Source: a virus. Taken from it: a stretch of DNA of 31,854 bases. Below are positions 1 to 6,782 of the stretch, piece by piece. The stretch covers positions 1 to 31,854 of the IMG/VR virus record IMGVR_UViG_3300011992_000002, one strand, 5' to 3'. Under the pieces are notes generated by a model that saw only the letters and a list, made by a program, of their open reading frames with translations, ran no database searches and was not told the origin of the DNA. Numbering within the stretch: position 1 is the first letter of the stretch; every line of letters starts with the position of its first letter. Position numbers and translations under genes: made by a program.

Positions 1-573
1 CTAATTAATAGACTTGCTGATCTTAAAGAGAGATACGACGTTCAAGTTCCTATTAAGATTGGCACACAGTCTACCTTTATTGAAGGTCGTGTAGAATGTT
101 ATTTAACACAAGAGGCGTGGGATTTCTTCGGCGATGTAGAAGAAAAATTTATAGCTGCTGCAATGGGTTCAGCGTGGGAAAATACTGCACTTCCTACTCT
201 AAGTAGGCTTGCATACTCTATGCTTAAAATGAGTATGCTTATCGCAGCATCTAGACGGCCAGCTACACAAGAGAATACTCTACAGATAGAATTATCAGAT
301 TTAAAGCAAGCAGCATATTACGTACAACGATGGGGTCAACATTCGCTTGATTTAATTATGCAATCAGAAAAGACGACTACAGAGAAGATGTTAGACCGTA
401 CTCTTAATTATATTAAATCAAGCCCGGAGGGAGTCACACAATCTCAAATAATGCAGCGGTTCCATTTAAGCTCTAGAGAAATGCGTGAAGTACGCGATAC
501 TCTGGAAGATAGAGGTTTAGTAGAATTAAACAAAGCGGGTCGTGGTTATAAAGTTAAAGCATTGGAGTATTAA
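1..573 (+). CDS. DUF3987-type primase/helicase, C-terminal part
   Basis: The reading frame is open from the left edge to a TAA at 571-573, giving 190 residues of a longer protein. The middle part has alternating hydrophobic helices with a LSRLAYSMLKMSMLIAASRR stretch followed by a helical segment ending in HSLDLI. This is the pattern I know from the C-terminal helical region of DUF3987 phage replication proteins, usually primase-associated helicases. The last 70 residues (SQIMQRFHLSSREMREVRD, then RGLVELNKAG) look like a winged helix-turn-helix, a common end of such proteins. The ATPase core would lie upstream of the window, so no Walker motif can be checked. Position immediately before replication genes fits a replicative role. 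An internal ATG at 163 exists but the frame clearly continues upstream of it. Confidence 0.55.
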   Translation, partial: LINRLADLKERYDVQVPIKIGTQSTFIEGRVECYLTQEAWDFFGDVEEKFIAAAMGSAWENTALPTLSRLAYSMLKMSMLIAASRRPATQENTLQIELSDLKQAAYYVQRWGQHSLDLIMQSEKTTTEKMLDRTLNYIKSSPEGVTQSQIMQRFHLSSREMREVRDTLEDRGLVELNKAGRGYKVKALEY

Positions 574-1052
574 TGAGAACTAAAGATGGAAAGGGACCTA
601 TGAGTGATAATGGAAATAGTGCGCGTCAACGAGGTATTCCACCGAACATTGAATGGGATGAGGACAATCCACCTGTAGTGTACACGTGTTCTGCTGATTT
701 AAAGCATGATCCTAATTGTGACGGTACATGCGACGAAATCAAGTTAGCTCATTACGAAACTCTCTTATCTAATGAAGCTAAAGAGTGGGCGCGTGTAGGA
801 TTAGATCCAGAAGGTATTGCAGCTAATTCACTAGATGCTGCTATGCAAGTTAATGCTATACGCGAGCTATTGGTAGAAGCTGGTGTTCTAAATCAAGAAG
901 ATGTAGACGAACGATACCGTAAGTTAAAGCTTACTATTTTACAAGATATGCGTAGTCAATTAGAACCACAGATCAGAGAAGCTAAGACAGCAGCAATGTT
1001 AGGTGTTAGACCTGGCCCAACATTACTCGGTCCTCATGGCGAAATATTGTAA
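573..1052 (+). CDS. Hypothetical acidic phage protein, 159 aa
   Basis: Not recognised. The ATG at 573 overlaps the previous stop as TAATG and has GGAG five bases upstream. A second ATG at 600 (MSDNGN) has AAGGGA at good spacing and could be the true start, giving 150 residues. Residues 36-55 carry CSADLKHDPNCDGTCDE with three cysteines and one histidine, possibly a small metal site. The C-terminal half is predicted mainly helical and charged. The gene sits in the replication operon and overlaps both neighbours by one base, so it is almost certainly translated, but its job is unknown. Confidence 0.7.
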   Translation: MRTKDGKGPMSDNGNSARQRGIPPNIEWDEDNPPVVYTCSADLKHDPNCDGTCDEIKLAHYETLLSNEAKEWARVGLDPEGIAANSLDAAMQVNAIRELLVEAGVLNQEDVDERYRKLKLTILQDMRSQLEPQIREAKTAAMLGVRPGPTLLGPHGEIL

Positions 1053-1357
1053 TGCAGAACACTGGTTTTGAAAGTGTTTTAAGCTGGTTGTATGCAGAAC
1101 GTGACGCATATCAAACAAAGAAGTTCAACTATGAAGAAGAACAAACAACAAGAATTAATGATGTAGATTACTGGATTCAGCAGTTTGATTCATATATACA
1201 ACGTCTACCATTATTCGGTCTGGATACACCGCAGGGTAAACAGGCAGCACTCAAGCTTGCTGCAACTGCTGTAGCATTGTGCGAACATTTAGCATTAGAT
1301 GGGCAACTACCTAAACCCGGTGTACCTAGTGGAACGATTGAAGAATGGAACGGGTAA
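1052..1357 (+). CDS. Hypothetical helical protein, 101 aa
   Basis: Starts by TAATG overlap with the previous gene and overlaps the next start by 13 bases. The sequence opens with FESVLSWLYAERDAYQ and continues to a helical segment TPQGKQAALKLAATAVALCE. I recall small phage proteins with an N-terminal AER.YQ..K motif and a C-terminal alanine-rich helix, often found near nucleotide-metabolism genes, but I cannot name a function. There is no signal peptide or membrane segment. The compact operon and ordinary codon use support a real gene. Confidence 0.65.
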   Translation: MQNTGFESVLSWLYAERDAYQTKKFNYEEEQTTRINDVDYWIQQFDSYIQRLPLFGLDTPQGKQAALKLAATAVALCEHLALDGQLPKPGVPSGTIEEWNG

Positions 1358-1572
1358 ATCATCCATCACATTACGGTGGTGACACTGTTTATGAAGTTAT
1401 AAAGGTTATCATCGCGTGGAAGTTAGGTTTCAATTTAGGTAATACTGTAAAATATATTGCGCGTGCTGGCAAGAAGGGTCGTCGTAAGAATGATAAACTT
1501 ATAGACCTTAAGAAAGCACAGTTCTATCTTAACTACGAAATAGAGTTACTAGAAGGTAAACGTGAAGTATGA
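1345..1572 (+). CDS. DUF3310 family protein
   Basis: The 75-residue product begins MERVNHPSHYGGDTVYEVI and contains the NHPSHY signature, a central KYIARAGKK segment, and a C-terminal KAQFYLNYEIE helix. This order (NHPxHY, then K-Y-hydrophobic-x-R-A-G-x-K, then a D-L-x-K-A-x-x-Y-L helix) is diagnostic of DUF3310 proteins, which are widespread in phages and sometimes annotated as SaV-like or nucleotide kinases without firm evidence. Molecular function is unknown. The start ATG lies inside the previous gene and the stop overlaps the polymerase start as ATGA, so it is probably translated with the polymerase. Confidence 0.85.
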   Translation: MERVNHPSHYGGDTVYEVIKVIIAWKLGFNLGNTVKYIARAGKKGRRKNDKLIDLKKAQFYLNYEIELLEGKREV

Positions 1573-3965
1573 CAATCCAAAGAAAGCACCCGTTAGCAGA
1601 ATGCGAGAAATGCCCTCTTGCAGCTAAACGCTGTTCGCCTACAATTGGGCCAGCAAATGCAAAAGTAGCATTTGTGTCTAGATCGCCTGGTAAGTACGAC
1701 GCAATGAGTGGTAAGCCATTTTCAAATCCGCATGGTACTAAACCTGTTCTAGAACATCTATTAGCTTTATATGGAGTTGATCGAAATGATATCATTACGA
1801 CAAACATGGTACTCTGTCAGACTGACGATCCACCTAATGAAGCTCTTGCTGCGTGCAGACCAAGGCTTGAAGCAGAAATTTCTAATTGCGAACTTGTTAT
1901 CGCTGGAGGAACTGAAGCGGTCACTGGTCTTACGAGATACAGAGCTGTCTTTACTGCGCGACCCTTCGTACATCACAGAACTTCTAGTACAGGAGTTAAA
2001 CAGCGAATTATCGCAACCAATAATCCCGCCCTTGTAATACGTGATAGCGATAGTTACCCGGATATGGTGGAGGACTTTCGTAGAGCATTTGATCCCCCAC
2101 CACCAGCAATATTTCCAGAAGTGGAGATAATTAACGATGCAGATAGAGGTATTATTGCGCTTGAAAGATGGCTCAACATGCGTTTTGAGAATCCCATTGC
2201 GTCCGACCTTGAATGGAAGCCCGACAATCAATACGTGTGTGCGGGATTCTCTGCAAGACCTGAGAAAGCAGTTGTATTCGGTATGGGAGCAATTAAGTCT
2301 GAAAGAGTCAGAACTCTCCTCAAAAGATTTTATGAAAGGACTGACGTTCAATTCATCTGGCACAACGGTAAGGCTGATACCAAAGTCCTTCGGATCAATT
2401 CTATATCCGGTAGAGTAGACGAAGATACATTTCTTATGTCCTACGCGCTCGATGAAAGACCCGGCTATCACAAATTAGAGTATCTCTTATCAAGTAGATT
2501 TGGTTGGCCTGATTACGAACCAGCTAGTGTTAAATCATTTAAAAAGACAGGTGAGTTTCTTGGAAAAACCCCACAGGAACAGAAACGTTCCGAACTTGAG
2601 TTATACAAGTACAATGGTTGGGACACGGCGGGAGCTCTACAGTTACACAATTACTTTGATCCGCGCCTAGATAAAGATAATGTCCGTACTTTGTATGAGC
2701 GGCTTATCTACGCTGCGGAACGATTCACAACAGTCGAATTAAATGGATTTAATTACGATGTTGAAGAAGCAGCGAACATCTTGGATAGAGCGGCTATTCC
2801 AGCAACTATAAATCTTAAACAACAGCTTCGTGAGATAAGTGGGCATGAGGGACTTAATCCTAATAGTCCTAAACAACTCGCTCCGATCTACTATCAGCAG
2901 TATGGGCTTAAACACAAACTACGTGATATAGGTAAGAAGAAGTTACAATATAGTACTGGCAAAGAAGTACGAGAAGAAATTTTAGACGGCAGGATTGAAT
3001 GCAAAATTGGTATGCGTGAAAAGCTTGTACGATTTGCAGAAGCACACCAGACTTACGCGAAAATTATCAAACTTCGTGGTAACTATCTTGAAGGTCTAAT
3101 CCTAAGGGCGAACTCAGATGATGGAAAACTTTATTGTCGTTTTAATATCGGTGGTACTGTTAGCGGCCGTAGTTCTTCTTCTGACCCCAACTTACAGAAC
3201 ATCGCTAGAGAGGGATACGCTGAAATCCCTGGCATACGGACTCTTTTTACTCCTAGCGATAATTGTGTCATCATTAGTGCTGATTATTCACAAGCTGAAC
3301 TTAGAACTTGCGCTAAACTTAGTGGTGATAGTTCTCTGCTCAATATCTATAGGGATAGTTCTAGATCACTTCATAAGGAACGTGCAGCGGCGTTCTACGG
3401 AGAAAACTACACCTACGAAGAATACGTGAAAGCGAAGAATATTAACTTCGGTGTGACGTATGGACAAGGTGCAGATGCTTTCGCACAAATGTATCATATG
3501 CCTAAAAGTGAAGCACAAGCTTATATAGATACTTGGTGGAATGAGTTTTACGAACTAAAGGAATGGACACTTGAAACCCAAGAACGTGCTCTACGAGAAG
3601 GATTCGTTCAATCACCATTTGGGCACAAACGGAGATTCACCCTCATTACTAACGATAACATCGGGGACGTTAAGAGAGAGGCTGTTAATTCGTTACCTCA
3701 AAATATTGCTGCTTGGCTTACTATTTCTGCTTTGTGCGATCTTGCGGATAATGGCGTTCGTGTCGTTGCTACTGTCCACGATTCTATCGTGGCCGATGTA
3801 CCAATTAAGGAAGTGGATGCTACAGCAAAATTGATGCGCGATATTATGATAGAACAGCCTATTAAACAGTTAGGTTGGACTACAGACGACATACCGTTCT
3901 TGGCAGATATTAGTGTAGGACGTTCATGGGGAGAATTGGAGGAATTGGAGTTGATTGCAGCATGA
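1569..3965 (+). CDS. Uracil-DNA glycosylase-like / 3'-5' exonuclease / family A DNA polymerase fusion
   Basis: This 798-residue replicative polymerase has three parts. Residues 8-175 resemble family IV UDG: C12, C15, C83 and C96 match the four Fe-S cysteines, PGKYDAMSGKPF (40-51) matches the catalytic motif, and ATNNPALV (149-156) matches the His-Pro motif with Asn replacing His. Residues 205-365 are a DnaQ-like exonuclease: D213 and E215 (Exo I), N266/D270 (Exo II), Y348/D352 (Exo III). Residues 375-798 are the polymerase: motif A DYSQAELR with D572 and E577, motif B with K623, F627 and Y631, motif C H737-D738-S739. The fusion is known from SPO1-like phage polymerases. By alignment the Arg equivalent to E. 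coli R754 is Y619, and E883 is S739. F627 is the F762 type. The gene starts by ATGA overlap with the DUF3310 gene. Confidence 0.93.
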   Translation: MTIQRKHPLAECEKCPLAAKRCSPTIGPANAKVAFVSRSPGKYDAMSGKPFSNPHGTKPVLEHLLALYGVDRNDIITTNMVLCQTDDPPNEALAACRPRLEAEISNCELVIAGGTEAVTGLTRYRAVFTARPFVHHRTSSTGVKQRIIATNNPALVIRDSDSYPDMVEDFRRAFDPPPPAIFPEVEIINDADRGIIALERWLNMRFENPIASDLEWKPDNQYVCAGFSARPEKAVVFGMGAIKSERVRTLLKRFYERTDVQFIWHNGKADTKVLRINSISGRVDEDTFLMSYALDERPGYHKLEYLLSSRFGWPDYEPASVKSFKKTGEFLGKTPQEQKRSELELYKYNGWDTAGALQLHNYFDPRLDKDNVRTLYERLIYAAERFTTVELNGFNYDVEEAANILDRAAIPATINLKQQLREISGHEGLNPNSPKQLAPIYYQQYGLKHKLRDIGKKKLQYSTGKEVREEILDGRIECKIGMREKLVRFAEAHQTYAKIIKLRGNYLEGLILRANSDDGKLYCRFNIGGTVSGRSSSSDPNLQNIAREGYAEIPGIRTLFTPSDNCVIISADYSQAELRTCAKLSGDSSLLNIYRDSSRSLHKERAAAFYGENYTYEEYVKAKNINFGVTYGQGADAFAQMYHMPKSEAQAYIDTWWNEFYELKEWTLETQERALREGFVQSPFGHKRRFTLITNDNIGDVKREAVNSLPQNIAAWLTISALCDLADNGVRVVATVHDSIVADVPIKEVDATAKLMRDIMIEQPIKQLGWTTDDIPFLADISVGRSWGELEELELIAA

Positions 3966-4159
3966 CGAAACAACCCCTAAGATATCCAACAATATCATGG
4001 ATTGAAGTTGTTCAATTAGCTGGACCAGTTGAGATGGGGATAGCAACATCGGCGATTAAATTAGTATACGGGTGTGGGCACGAAGTTCAAGTAATGAATG
4101 GTGATGCTACACACACCACTTGTCCGTATTGTTATGTATTAAGAATTGGGGTAAGTTAA
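3962..4159 (+). CDS. Small zinc-ribbon-like protein, 65 aa
   Basis: The ATG at 3962 overlaps the polymerase stop (ATGA), which decides the start over an in-frame ATG at 3926 lying inside the polymerase. C38-G-H40 and C54-P-Y-C57 form a plausible CxH...CPxC zinc-binding set separated by 13 residues, with short beta-type segments around it. The remaining N-terminal half has no recognised motif. The role is unknown; coupling to the polymerase suggests a DNA-metabolism accessory, which is inference only. Confidence 0.65.
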   Translation: MTKQPLRYPTISWIEVVQLAGPVEMGIATSAIKLVYGCGHEVQVMNGDATHTTCPYCYVLRIGVS

Positions 4160-4161
4160 GA

Positions 4162-4377
4162 ATGAAGATGTATAAGCCAACAATTAAAGAGAAACGTAAG
4201 TCTAGTCTTATCGGTTGGGTCAAGACTGGACCTAAGACGTTTGCATTCGGTTATGACCAACAAGGTGCAATAAACGATCCAGCTATTAAACCAATAGGTA
4301 AGCAAAACGCACGTAGAGGTACTACGTGGAAGAAACGCCATAAAGCAGCTAAATTGGCTAGAAGGCGTAATAGATAA
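4162..4377 (+). CDS. Small basic protein, 71 aa
   Basis: Start chosen at 4162 (MKMYKPTIKEKRKSS), two bases after the previous stop; a start at 4168 is also possible, and an in-frame ATG at 4120 lies inside the upstream gene. The product is strongly basic, with a C-terminal RRGTTWKKRHKAAKLARRRN tail, and has a central GPKTFAFGYDQQG segment. Basic tails of this kind often contact nucleic acid, but no known fold is visible. The stop overlaps the next start as TAATG. Confidence 0.6.
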   Translation: MKMYKPTIKEKRKSSLIGWVKTGPKTFAFGYDQQGAINDPAIKPIGKQNARRGTTWKKRHKAAKLARRRNR

Positions 4378-4550
4378 TGACTACAGTAATGAAAGTGCAG
4401 TGGAACATGCGTTTTAGTACTGATGTTAACTCGTCAATCTCGTTTGAACATTTAGTACAAAATGAAGAAGATGCGAAAGAAATGGGTGAGCAAGATAAAA
4501 AACTTTTTGATGCTTATATGGCTGGCTATGGTAGTGAAATAAATGACTGA
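4377..4550 (+). CDS. Hypothetical protein, 57 aa
   Basis: A short frame starting by TAATG overlap with the preceding gene and ending with a TGA eight bases inside the next gene. The translation runs MTTVMKVQWNMRF to AYMAGYGSEIND and is acidic in its second half. Nothing is recognised. It is called because it fills an otherwise empty gap in a tightly packed operon with the same overlap style as its neighbours. Confidence 0.5.
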   Translation: MTTVMKVQWNMRFSTDVNSSISFEHLVQNEEDAKEMGEQDKKLFDAYMAGYGSEIND

Positions 4551-4821
4551 GGACGTAGAGCTTTGTGGAGCACAAACACCTACTGGCCCTTGTACGCTAA
4601 AGAAAGGACACAGGCTAAACTATCACAGGCATAGGTTGTATGAACAGGTTACTTGGGCAATCTTCGCTGTCGGTAATATTGACGGTAAACACCTAGAAAG
4701 TGGAAAAGCGCGTGTGCCTCTTAATTACGCTGTTACTCGTCAACTAGAAGAACACGATAAACTAGTTATTCACATTACGCGATGGAACGGGCCGAATCCG
4801 TCTAAGCGTCTGGAAGAATGA
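4543..4821 (+). CDS. Small Cys/His protein, possible zinc finger, 92 aa
   Basis: The N-terminal third has C8, C17, then GHRLNYHRHRLYE, giving a C-x8-C-x5-H-x4-H-x-H pattern. Phage and actinobacterial proteins often carry a CGA....GPC.L..GH...H.H segment that probably binds zinc. The rest (TWAIFAVGNIDGKHLE and onward) is a mixed alpha/beta region with no known match. It overlaps the 57-residue gene by eight bases. Its stop is followed directly by the GC-rich element. A +1 shift at the stop would continue into a frame containing DPCIVCK, but I see no accepted frameshift signal. Confidence 0.6.
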   Translation: MTEDVELCGAQTPTGPCTLKKGHRLNYHRHRLYEQVTWAIFAVGNIDGKHLESGKARVPLNYAVTRQLEEHDKLVIHITRWNGPNPSKRLEE

Positions 4822-4863
4822 TCCATGTATCGTATGCAAAGCTGTATTCAACGCTGTGCCAAA

Positions 4864-4954
4864 GCTGCCCAAAACTGGGGTAGCTCGACCTGGCCTCGCT
4901 GCCCGTCAGAGAGGTACGCATACGATACCGTGGGGCAGGACGTAACGCTACCCC
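4864..4954 (+). promoter_or_regulatory. GC-rich foldable element, candidate structured RNA
   Basis: About 100 bases here are near 63% G+C by hand count, against about 40% in neighbouring genes. Five related blocks alternate in sense: GCTGCCC (4864-4870), GGGGTAGC (4877-4884), GCTGCCC (4898-4904), GGGGCAG (4932-4938) and GCTACCCC (4947-4954). They can pair as adjacent hairpins in two registers, or as an 8-bp outer stem (4877-4884 with 4947-4954) around CTGCCC/GGGCAG and GGTA/TACC. The mismatched positions become G-U pairs only in plus-strand RNA, the direction of transcription. It lies upstream of the resolvase gene, whose ribosome-binding site is poor. A 48-codon ORF (4825-4971) crosses the element; a DNA role such as protein binding or an origin is also possible. 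Confidence 0.4.
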
Positions 4955-4974
4955 ATAAAGTGAGTATCTGAATT

Positions 4975-5427
4975 ATGCGTGTAATTGCATTAGATCCAGG
5001 GGTTACAACAGGGTACGCAATAGGTGTAATTGACGGTGGACATATGTATGTAGTAACAGGAGAAGAACGGTGGAACCATCTAGCTTTTTGGGTGTTTTTA
5101 CATGAGAATGATCCAGATGTAGTTATTAGTGAACGATTTGAATTTCGCAATAAAGCACGTAAAGGCCTTGAACTATTTAGTCGTGAGTTGATCGGTGTGG
5201 CTAATTTGTATGTTCAAATAGGCTACAGCAAACCCCACGAACTTGTCCTACAAAACCCTCTTAAAGATAACGAAAGCACGTTCTTTAATGACGACAGACT
5301 AAAGAAAGACAAGATACATAAAGCCGGTAAAGGTCACGCTAATGATGCTGCTAGACATTTACTTACATGGTATCAGTTTAGATCAGGTTTTCAGTATAAT
5401 CAATCTGGATACGAAAGTGGTGTATGA
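4975..5427 (+). CDS. RuvC-like Holliday junction resolvase
   Basis: The 150-residue protein has the RNase H-fold order of RuvC-like resolvases: D7 in ALDPGVTTGYAIG, E53 in DVVISERFEF, and H121/D124 in GHANDAARHLL. These acidic residues would bind two metal ions to cut branched DNA. Phage members of this family resolve recombination and replication intermediates before packaging. The size is normal. The ATG at 4975 is only weakly preceded by GTGAG eleven bases upstream, and the foldable element ends 20 bases before it, so initiation may depend on RNA structure. The stop overlaps the next gene as ATGA. Confidence 0.85.
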   Translation: MRVIALDPGVTTGYAIGVIDGGHMYVVTGEERWNHLAFWVFLHENDPDVVISERFEFRNKARKGLELFSRELIGVANLYVQIGYSKPHELVLQNPLKDNESTFFNDDRLKKDKIHKAGKGHANDAARHLLTWYQFRSGFQYNQSGYESGV

Positions 5428-5585
5428 AACCAACACTTATTGATATACGTGCATTAGTTGATGAACAGGCGGAAGATGAGGCACTTTGGGCTATTTATCC
5501 ATTTGGCCAACAACCGATCGCAGAAGCTTATTTACAGCAAGAACTTCGACGCCTTCATGCGTTAATTGAAAAAGCTACAAATTAA
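5424..5585 (+). CDS. Hypothetical acidic helical protein, 53 aa
   Basis: Starts by ATGA overlap with the resolvase stop. The product (MKPTLIDIRALVDEQAEDEA, then a Trp-Pro-Phe-Gly turn and an amphipathic helix AYLQQELRRLHALIEKA) is probably a short helical protein. No family recognised. Confidence 0.55.
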   Translation: MKPTLIDIRALVDEQAEDEALWAIYPFGQQPIAEAYLQQELRRLHALIEKATN

Positions 5586-5590
5586 GTTCC

Positions 5591-5824
5591 ATGAGAGTTA
5601 ATTACAAACAATCACATATAGAACCATTTGATAAAGATACAATGAGTTGGTTTACTATGGCAGATAAACTTAATGAAGTGATAGAGGCATACAACAATCA
5701 TATCCATGTTCACGGAATTAATGATGTGAAAGATGGATTTCCTACTACGTCTTTACCTGCTCTATTTCCGTTGGACGTTCGGCAGAATATCCCGACCAAT
5801 GACCTACAAAGTTTGCATAAATAG
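5591..5824 (+). CDS. Hypothetical protein with NNHIHVHG motif, 77 aa
   Basis: Last gene on the plus strand. Residues 26-41 read LNEVIEAYNNHIHVHG, followed by PTTSLP. The N-x-H-x-H-G arrangement followed by a TTS/P segment is common in small phage tail-tip or baseplate proteins where His residues bind a metal, but here the gene sits with replication genes, so the role is open. No good ribosome-binding site is seen. Its last 80 bases overlap the convergent minus-strand membrane-protein gene. Confidence 0.55.
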   Translation: MRVNYKQSHIEPFDKDTMSWFTMADKLNEVIEAYNNHIHVHGINDVKDGFPTTSLPALFPLDVRQNIPTNDLQSLHK

Positions 5825-5942
5825 ATACGACGACTAAGTAAGGTATTCGCCAACTTGTTGGTACGAACCATATAACAATACCATTGATTACCCAAAACAC
5901 CATCATTATCAAATGGATTTTTCTAGCTTTATATGCTTTCAT
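5745..5942 (-). CDS. Small two-segment membrane protein
   Basis: The 65-residue product has two hydrophobic segments, about residues 9-27 (IHLIMMVFWVINGIVIWFV) and 32-48 (RIPYLVVVSIYANFVGH), then a short polar tail. The PYLV..S.YA..VGHWS pattern resembles a small membrane-protein family common in actinobacteriophages. A near-perfect ribosome-binding site (AAAGGAGG, core AGGAGG at 5953-5948) lies five bases before the ATG. It is the last gene of the long leftward operon and overlaps the 3' end of a plus-strand gene by 80 bases. A role in lysis or host-membrane modification is inferred only. Confidence 0.75.
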   Translation of the reverse strand: MKAYKARKIHLIMMVFWVINGIVIWFVPTSWRIPYLVVVSIYANFVGHWSGYSAERPTEIEQVKT

Positions 5943-5962
5943 AATAACCTCCTTTATAAAGG

Positions 5963-6012
5963 TTAAAGGGCCAGTCGCGCAGGAGAGAGATTAACGCAGG
6001 CTGGCCCTTTAA
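5963..6012. terminator. 12-bp perfect inverted repeat, candidate terminator/attenuator
   Basis: TTAAAGGGCCAG (5963-5974) and CTGGCCCTTTAA (6001-6012) are perfect inverted repeats around a 26-base loop. It lies between the end of the double-LuxR gene and the ribosome-binding site of the small membrane gene, in a 105-base gap between the two arms. A clear U-run follows on neither strand, so intrinsic termination is uncertain. A 12-base palindrome CCTTTATAAAGG (5951-5962) directly adjoins it and includes part of the Shine-Dalgarno region of the membrane gene. A protein-binding site is the main alternative. Confidence 0.45.
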
Positions 6013-6047
6013 CAACCCCCACAGGTGTGGAGGCATCTGTTTAAACT

Positions 6048-6782
6048 TTAACTAATAAACCCCATTCGGATAGCTGTAACTGTAAGATGTGTTCTGTTCC
6101 TACAATTAGTCCGTTTTAGTAAAAGACCGATTATAGTTTTAACAGTTTCTTTACTTATACCAAGTTTATCAGCTATTTCCTCATCTTGGAGTCCATCAGC
6201 TATGCAACAAATCAATTCACGCTCTCTAGGTGTAAATCCCCGCTTTTTAAGATCAGGCCATGTTTTTGCATCTAGCCACCATTTACCTGATTTAACTGGA
6301 GCAGCAATAACAGGTGGTGGTTTTGGTATTACATATCCTGCGGCTATTGAAACTGCTATTAACTCCATTAATGTATTGCACTCTAGATGCCATTTTGCAG
6401 ATGAGATTACCTTACTAATATTAGTTTCGTGTACTCCATACTTAGCTGCCATTTGTTTCATTGTTAATCCATCAGCATAATCTTGTGTAAATTGAACCTG
6501 TCTTATAGTTAATTTGGACCGTCTGCGCCCTGATACTGTGTATCTAGATGCTTTATGTATATCAGTTTCTGCAATGTCATCAGCAGCATTTCGTAAATTT
6601 TCAAGTAAATGATCCTCTGCCTCATCTGACATTGGAACATGTCTATGCCAATCTATTTTATCATGTATCGCAACAGCTATCTTCTTACCACGAGCAACCA
6701 TATACACTCGAGGTTTAACAAGCCTATTAGGGTTGCCAAGTATTAGATCGAATCTAGTTGATCTACTACCTCCACCTTTCAA
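6048..6782 (-). CDS. Regulator with two LuxR-type HTH domains
   Basis: The 244-residue protein contains two tandem GerE/LuxR-like helix-turn-helix regions: residues 91-151 (LTIRQVQFTQDYADGLTMKQ, then MAAKYGVHETNISKV) and 183-243 (FTPRERELICCIADGLQDEE, then IADKLGISKETVK). The second copy is closer to the family consensus; the first has drifted at the recognition helix. Residues 1-90 have no recognised ligand-binding or receiver domain. The start is taken as TTG at 6782, overlapping the stop of the upstream 37-codon ORF (TTGA); an internal ATG at residue 28 is an alternative. At the end of the lysis region it may control late or host transcription, but target sites are unknown. Confidence 0.8.
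   Translation of the reverse strand: MKGGGSRSTRFDLILGNPNRLVKPRVYMVARGKKIAVAIHDKIDWHRHVPMSDEAEDHLLENLRNAADDIAETDIHKASRYTVSGRRRSKLTIRQVQFTQDYADGLTMKQMAAKYGVHETNISKVISSAKWHLECNTLMELIAVSIAAGYVIPKPPPVIAAPVKSGKWWLDAKTWPDLKKRGFTPRERELICCIADGLQDEEIADKLGISKETVKTIIGLLLKRTNCRNRTHLTVTAIRMGFIS

Noticed and set aside
1767-2471. 234-aa antisense ORF
   Set aside because: Shadow of the polymerase gene; composition has many Cys/Ser and no recognisable motif.
3118-3429. Hydrophobic 103-aa plus-strand ORF
   Set aside because: It lies out of frame inside the polymerase, whose motifs A and B occupy the same bases; hydrophobicity is a side effect of the frame.
4877-4954. HDV-like or other self-cleaving ribozyme
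   Set aside because: A P1-like 7-bp stem with wobble exists, but the intervening 13 bases are too few for P2 and P3 strands, and the core motifs of hammerhead and HDV-like ribozymes are absent.
4877-4955. tRNA gene (GGGGTAG...CTACCCC acceptor-like stem)
   Set aside because: The outer stem fits an acceptor stem, but there is no T-stem/loop (no GGTTCRA-like segment), no proper D-arm or 7-base anticodon loop.
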